Below, in pieces: positions 60,988-64,000 of a DNA stretch of 64,000 nt (positions within the stretch are counted from its first letter, which is position 1; each line of letters begins with the position of its first letter). This DNA comes from Leptospira ellinghausenii. Lineage in GTDB: Bacteria > Spirochaetota > Leptospiria > Leptospirales > Leptospiraceae. The DNA is taken from assembly GCF_003114815.1 (NCBI RefSeq), contig NZ_BFAZ01000003.1, positions 239,549-303,548 on the forward strand, given 5' to 3'. The position numbers and the translations under genes are program-made. The notes below the pieces were generated by a model. The model was given only the letters and a program-made list of their open reading frames with translations, did not search any database and was not told the DNA's origin.

Positions 60988-61536
60988 ATGGAAAGAATCT
61001 TCTCACTCACCCGAATTTCCTCGATTTTCCTCCTTTTTTTGGTCCTCGTTTCCTGTTCTGGAAGTAAGGCCTTTGTCGTGACCCCAGAACCGACCTTGGA
61101 GCAACAAACTGCGATTTCCAAAGACATTTGTATGCAAAAATACCTATGGTTATTCTCAGGAAAACGCCCTTGTGTGTATTTTAAGGCAGAACGAGATAAT
61201 AGCACTGGGGCTATCAATTATTTCCTCCTGTATGAAATTGGAACCTTTGATGTTGATATCCCAATTGGAGTATCGTTAAAGTTGGGAGAAACTTGGTACA
61301 ATTTAAAAAAGACCAATACTGATTATTCTGATACCATCATTGTGACTTCGGCGCTAACACAAGATATGTTACCCAAAATTGGTGAAAACCAAAACATCAC
61401 CATCAGTTACACAAATCGAAAGGAAACCATCAATTACCAATTGAATGGAGACCAAACGGCAAAATTCCAATCCAATCTCTCGAAACTCATCCGTGTGATT
61501 GAATCGGAACCAAAACTCAATATTAACAAACGTTAA
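60988..61536 (+). CDS. Putative lipoprotein of unknown function
   Basis: A 182-residue protein with a lipoprotein signal (ISSIFLLFLVLVSCSGSK; lipobox LVSC, lipidated cysteine near residue 23). The mature part is mostly beta-strand-like (AINYFLLYEIGTFDVDIPIG, NQNITISYTNRKETINYQLN). I recognise no family. It diverges from serA and ends at a strong shared terminator. Confidence 0.75.
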   Translation: MERIFSLTRISSIFLLFLVLVSCSGSKAFVVTPEPTLEQQTAISKDICMQKYLWLFSGKRPCVYFKAERDNSTGAINYFLLYEIGTFDVDIPIGVSLKLGETWYNLKKTNTDYSDTIIVTSALTQDMLPKIGENQNITISYTNRKETINYQLNGDQTAKFQSNLSKLIRVIESEPKLNINKR

Positions 61537-61591
61537 GAAGCAGTTAGGTAATTTTTAATGCCGTAAGGTTTTAGAGACCTCTGCTTTAATC

Positions 61592-61633
61592 AAAAACCTC
61601 TCCAAGACTTAGTTGTTAAGGAGAGGTTTTTTT
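61592..61633. terminator. Bidirectional terminator between the lipoprotein gene and lysS
   Basis: CCTCTCC (61597-61603) pairs with GGAGAGG (61620-61626). Seven T follow on the + strand and five A precede the stem, giving a T run for minus-strand transcripts too. It ends both convergent units. Confidence 0.85.
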
Positions 61634-61659
61634 ATCCCTAGAAAGAATGGCTGCGGATT

Positions 61660-63153
61660 CTATTCTGGGCGCATCAATGGAAATAAAATGGTATCTCGAA
61701 TGGAATGTGAATCTGTCAGTAACATGACCAATCGATCTATTCCAATCCCAAGCCCACCAGTTGGCGGAAGACCATATTCTAGGGCGCGGATATAATCATC
61801 ATCCATCATAAAGGCTTCATCATCTCCGGCTTCCCTTTGTTTTACTTGTTCTTCAAAACGTTCCCTTTGGTCAAAAGGATCGTTTAACTCAGTAAAGGCA
61901 TTTCCAATTTCTCTCCCAGCAACATATGGTTCAAATCGTTCCACAAACTTAGGATCATCTTCTTTTGATTTTGCAAGAGGAGAGAGTTCTTTTGGAAAGT
62001 CAGTGATAAAGATAGGTTGGATGAGGTGAGGTTCTACAAGAGAACTAAACACATCATCACACACTTTCCAAATCGATACTGAATCAGAAGAATCTACTCC
62101 TTTGGATTTTGCCTTTTCAATTGCTTCTTTTACATCGGTGATTTGGCTAAAATCAATTCCTGAATATTCTTTGATGATATCAATGTATTTGACGCGTTTC
62201 CAAGGAGGAGTGAGGTCAATCTGGTCTTTGCCATAAGCAAATTTTAATCCTTTTCCAATCGATTGGGCCACAGAAACGATCATCCTTTCGGTAAGGGATA
62301 ACATGGTTTCCATATCACCAAACGCCATATAGGCTTCCATCATGGTAAATTCTGGATTGTGTTTTGTGGAGATACCTTCGTTACGAAAGTTACGGTTGAG
62401 TTCAAACACTCGGTCCATTCCACCTACAATGAGTCGTTTTAAATATAGTTCAGGTGCAATTCGAAGGAAAAGTTCCATATCAAGAGTATTGTGGTGGGTC
62501 ACAAATGGTCTTGCTGCTGCACCTCCTGCAATCGGTTGCATCATAGGAGTTTCCACTTCTAAAAATCCTTCATTTGTTAAAAACTTACGAATTTCCGATA
62601 TGATACGAGAACGCATTTTGAATGTTTCACGAACGTTTTCGTTTACAACAAGGTCCACATAACGCATTCTGTATCGTTGTTCTACATCCGAAAAAGCGTC
62701 ATACACAACACCATCTTTTTCTTTTACAACGGGCAGTGGTCTAATACATTTTGCAAGCAATTGAACATTTGTTAAGTGAAGTGTGGTTTCTCCTTTTTGT
62801 GTTTGGAATAACCAACCTTCGATTCCAATCCAATCTCCTAAGTCTAGAGACTTAAATAAGGAGTAATTTTCTTCGCCTAGGTCATCCCGAGTCGCATACA
62901 ATTGGATAAGACCTTCTGCATCTTTTAAATGGGCAAAACTTGCCTTACCCATAACACGTTTTGCATGCAGACGTCCACCGAGTTTGAAAGTTTTTTTCTC
63001 AGTTTGATTGGGATCAAAACTAGATAATAGCATTTTGGAATCTGAATTTGGGAAAAAACGAAGTGGGTAAGGATTGATTCCTTTTGTTTTTAAATCATTT
63101 ATCTTTTGAATTCTTTGTTCTATGAGTTCGTTTGAATCTTTAATTTCATCCAT
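61660..63153 (-). CDS. lysS: Lysyl-tRNA synthetase, class II
   Basis: Charges tRNA-Lys, 497 residues. The N-terminal OB-fold binds the anticodon ([20 protein letters not shown]), motif 2 is [20 protein letters not shown], and motif 3 is [20 protein letters not shown]. This is the class II form; many spirochaetes (Borrelia, Treponema) have the class I enzyme instead, so its presence helps set Leptospira apart. It starts 1 base after the upstream gene on the same strand. Confidence 0.97.
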   Translation of the reverse strand: MDEIKDSNELIEQRIQKINDLKTKGINPYPLRFFPNSDSKMLLSSFDPNQTEKKTFKLGGRLHAKRVMGKASFAHLKDAEGLIQLYATRDDLGEENYSLFKSLDLGDWIGIEGWLFQTQKGETTLHLTNVQLLAKCIRPLPVVKEKDGVVYDAFSDVEQRYRMRYVDLVVNENVRETFKMRSRIISEIRKFLTNEGFLEVETPMMQPIAGGAAARPFVTHHNTLDMELFLRIAPELYLKRLIVGGMDRVFELNRNFRNEGISTKHNPEFTMMEAYMAFGDMETMLSLTERMIVSVAQSIGKGLKFAYGKDQIDLTPPWKRVKYIDIIKEYSGIDFSQITDVKEAIEKAKSKGVDSSDSVSIWKVCDDVFSSLVEPHLIQPIFITDFPKELSPLAKSKEDDPKFVERFEPYVAGREIGNAFTELNDPFDQRERFEEQVKQREAGDDEAFMMDDDYIRALEYGLPPTGGLGIGIDRLVMLLTDSHSIRDTILFPLMRPE

Positions 63154-63154
63154 G

Positions 63155-63793
63155 TTAAAGGATACCTCTGATGTAAGAATAGATATAACGTATGAATTCT
63201 ACGGAAACTTCTCTCGTACCTGATTCTGATAAAAACCAATTCGAACCCGAAATTTCAGATGGAAAACTATACGCTGTGACTTTTACGGGTAAACTGGTTA
63301 ATGTTTTTTTGTAAATATTCAAAACACGACGTTTCTCAAACTCTCGTGTTAGGAGTAATATAGACCCTAAATTGTCAGAAACAGCTAATTTTAATAGGTT
63401 TTTGGATGCCTCGTCTGTGTCACCCATTTTGGAAGCCGGGATTACAAGAGTTATGATTTGAGAACTTGGGATTCCATTTGAAATGAGGAATTCTTTCACT
63501 TTTTGGTCTATTTCAAAAGGCCCAATCAATTGGTTTTGTGATTTGTCTTCTTTACTAACAAGGATTAGCTTTTTGAAATCTGATTTGGAATACAAGTTTG
63601 TGATCGACTTTAGTTGTTTTCTGTTCGGCAAAACGTCTGTGAGTTCCAATACGGCTATGTCTGATTTTTGGTATGGATCATTTGTTCCCAACCAATATGG
63701 GCTTGAAAGTAACAAACCCAAACAAAGAAAGATCGGCGAAAGAAAGCCAAGAAAGAGTAATTTAAAACGAAAGGTTAAATCGGAAACTTGCAT
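63155..63793 (-). CDS. Membrane-anchored protein, possibly DUF218 (YdcF/SanA)-like
   Basis: A 212-residue protein with one N-terminal membrane helix ([20 protein letters not shown]). The rest resembles the order of elements in DUF218 proteins: [61 protein letters not shown] and [18 protein letters not shown]. The glycine-rich motifs of active members are degenerate, so the assignment is tentative. Probably co-transcribed with lysS. Confidence 0.6.
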   Translation of the reverse strand: MQVSDLTFRFKLLFLGFLSPIFLCLGLLLSSPYWLGTNDPYQKSDIAVLELTDVLPNRKQLKSITNLYSKSDFKKLILVSKEDKSQNQLIGPFEIDQKVKEFLISNGIPSSQIITLVIPASKMGDTDEASKNLLKLAVSDNLGSILLLTREFEKRRVLNIYKKTLTSLPVKVTAYSFPSEISGSNWFLSESGTREVSVEFIRYIYSYIRGIL

Positions 63794-63854
63794 ACTGATG
63801 ACCCCTACAACCTACCGAGAACTAAGGGCAAGTGACAAGAGAAAATTCATCTCC

Positions 63855-63882
63855 TTGACGAAAGAACCCGTTTTCCTAACCT
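63855..63882 (+). promoter_or_regulatory. Candidate promoter for tRNA-Leu
   Basis: TTGACG (63855-63860) and TAACCT (63877-63882) are 16 bases apart; the -35 matches 5 of 6, the -10 only about half. The tRNA begins 16 bases after the -10 box. Confidence 0.45.
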
Positions 63883-63898
63883 GTCCACATACACACCC

Positions 63899-63980
63899 GC
63901 TCGGATGGTGGAATTGGTAGACACGCTACTTTGAGGTGGTAGTGCCGCAAGGTGTGGGGGTTCGAGTCCCCCTTCGAGCA
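63899..63980 (+). tRNA. tRNA-Leu (anticodon GAG)
   Basis: Eighty-two bases with a long variable arm, as expected for leucine. Acceptor GCTCGGA/TTCGAGC, anticodon stem CTACT/GGTAG with loop TTGAGGT, variable arm TGCCGCAAGGTG, T-arm GGGGG TTCGAGT CCCCC, discriminator A. CCA is not encoded. Confidence 0.95.
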
Positions 63981-64000
63981 GAACTTTTCTACATCACACA

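Overview
The window is chromosomal DNA from a spirochaete, most likely Leptospira and probably the saprophytic (L. biflexa-like) side of the genus. That assignment rests on protein resemblance and gene order recalled from memory, not on a search. The sequence is densely coding, with no insertion sequence, prophage or CRISPR array, and no gene-free stretch longer than about 150 bases.

Region 1 (1-25.3 kb, all + strand) is the transcription/translation core: the 3' two thirds of rpoB, then rpoC, rpsL, rpsG, a divergent EF-G-like GTPase where fusA normally sits, tuf, the S10-spc-alpha ribosomal protein run (rpsJ to rplE, rpsN to rplO), secY, adk, infA, rpmJ, rpsM, rpsK, rpsD, rpoA and rplQ, closed by a clear terminator at 25311-25348. 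Oddities are an infA gene that can only start at CTG, a terminator between rpsG and the EF-G-like gene, acidic extensions on RpoC and RpoA, and lysine-rich tails on several ribosomal proteins.

Region 2 (25.4-43.1 kb) is mixed housekeeping and signalling: a two-PAS histidine kinase; a fused acyltransferase/glycerol-3-phosphate dehydrogenase; hisZ-purA; tRNA-Lys and tRNA-Glu (the latter overlapped antisense by a DUF2400 gene); HMG-CoA lyase; an orphan ABC ATPase; a TPR protein; a ccmABC-like haem export set; a receiver-PP2C phosphatase; purC-purS-purQ; glgC; and an EAL-domain protein.

Region 3 (43.1-57.6 kb) is the most interesting part. A + strand operon, sufC-sufD-Rieske-sufS-sufU-sufT-ggt-gshA-gshB, joins Fe-S cluster assembly to glutathione breakdown and synthesis. 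It lies behind a perfect TATAAT -10 box immediately followed by a PerR/Fur-like palindrome. Facing it is a tight minus-strand operon encoding a disulfide oxidoreductase, TrhO, a two-gene ABC-2 transporter, two BolA proteins, a glutathione transferase, a CGFS monothiol glutaredoxin and a CPYC glutaredoxin. Read together, these look like one Fe-S/glutathione module: cluster building, glutathione supply, and the Grx-BolA pair known elsewhere to hold glutathione-ligated [2Fe-2S] clusters. No sufB is present in the window.

Region 4 (57.6-64 kb) holds an endonuclease I, a MAPEG membrane protein, a glyoxalase II, serA with an ACT domain, a small lipoprotein, a bidirectional terminator, lysS, a DUF218-like membrane protein and tRNA-Leu(GAG). 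Several genes start at non-AUG codons: rplW and gshB at GTG, rpoA, sufC and ggt at TTG, and infA at CTG.
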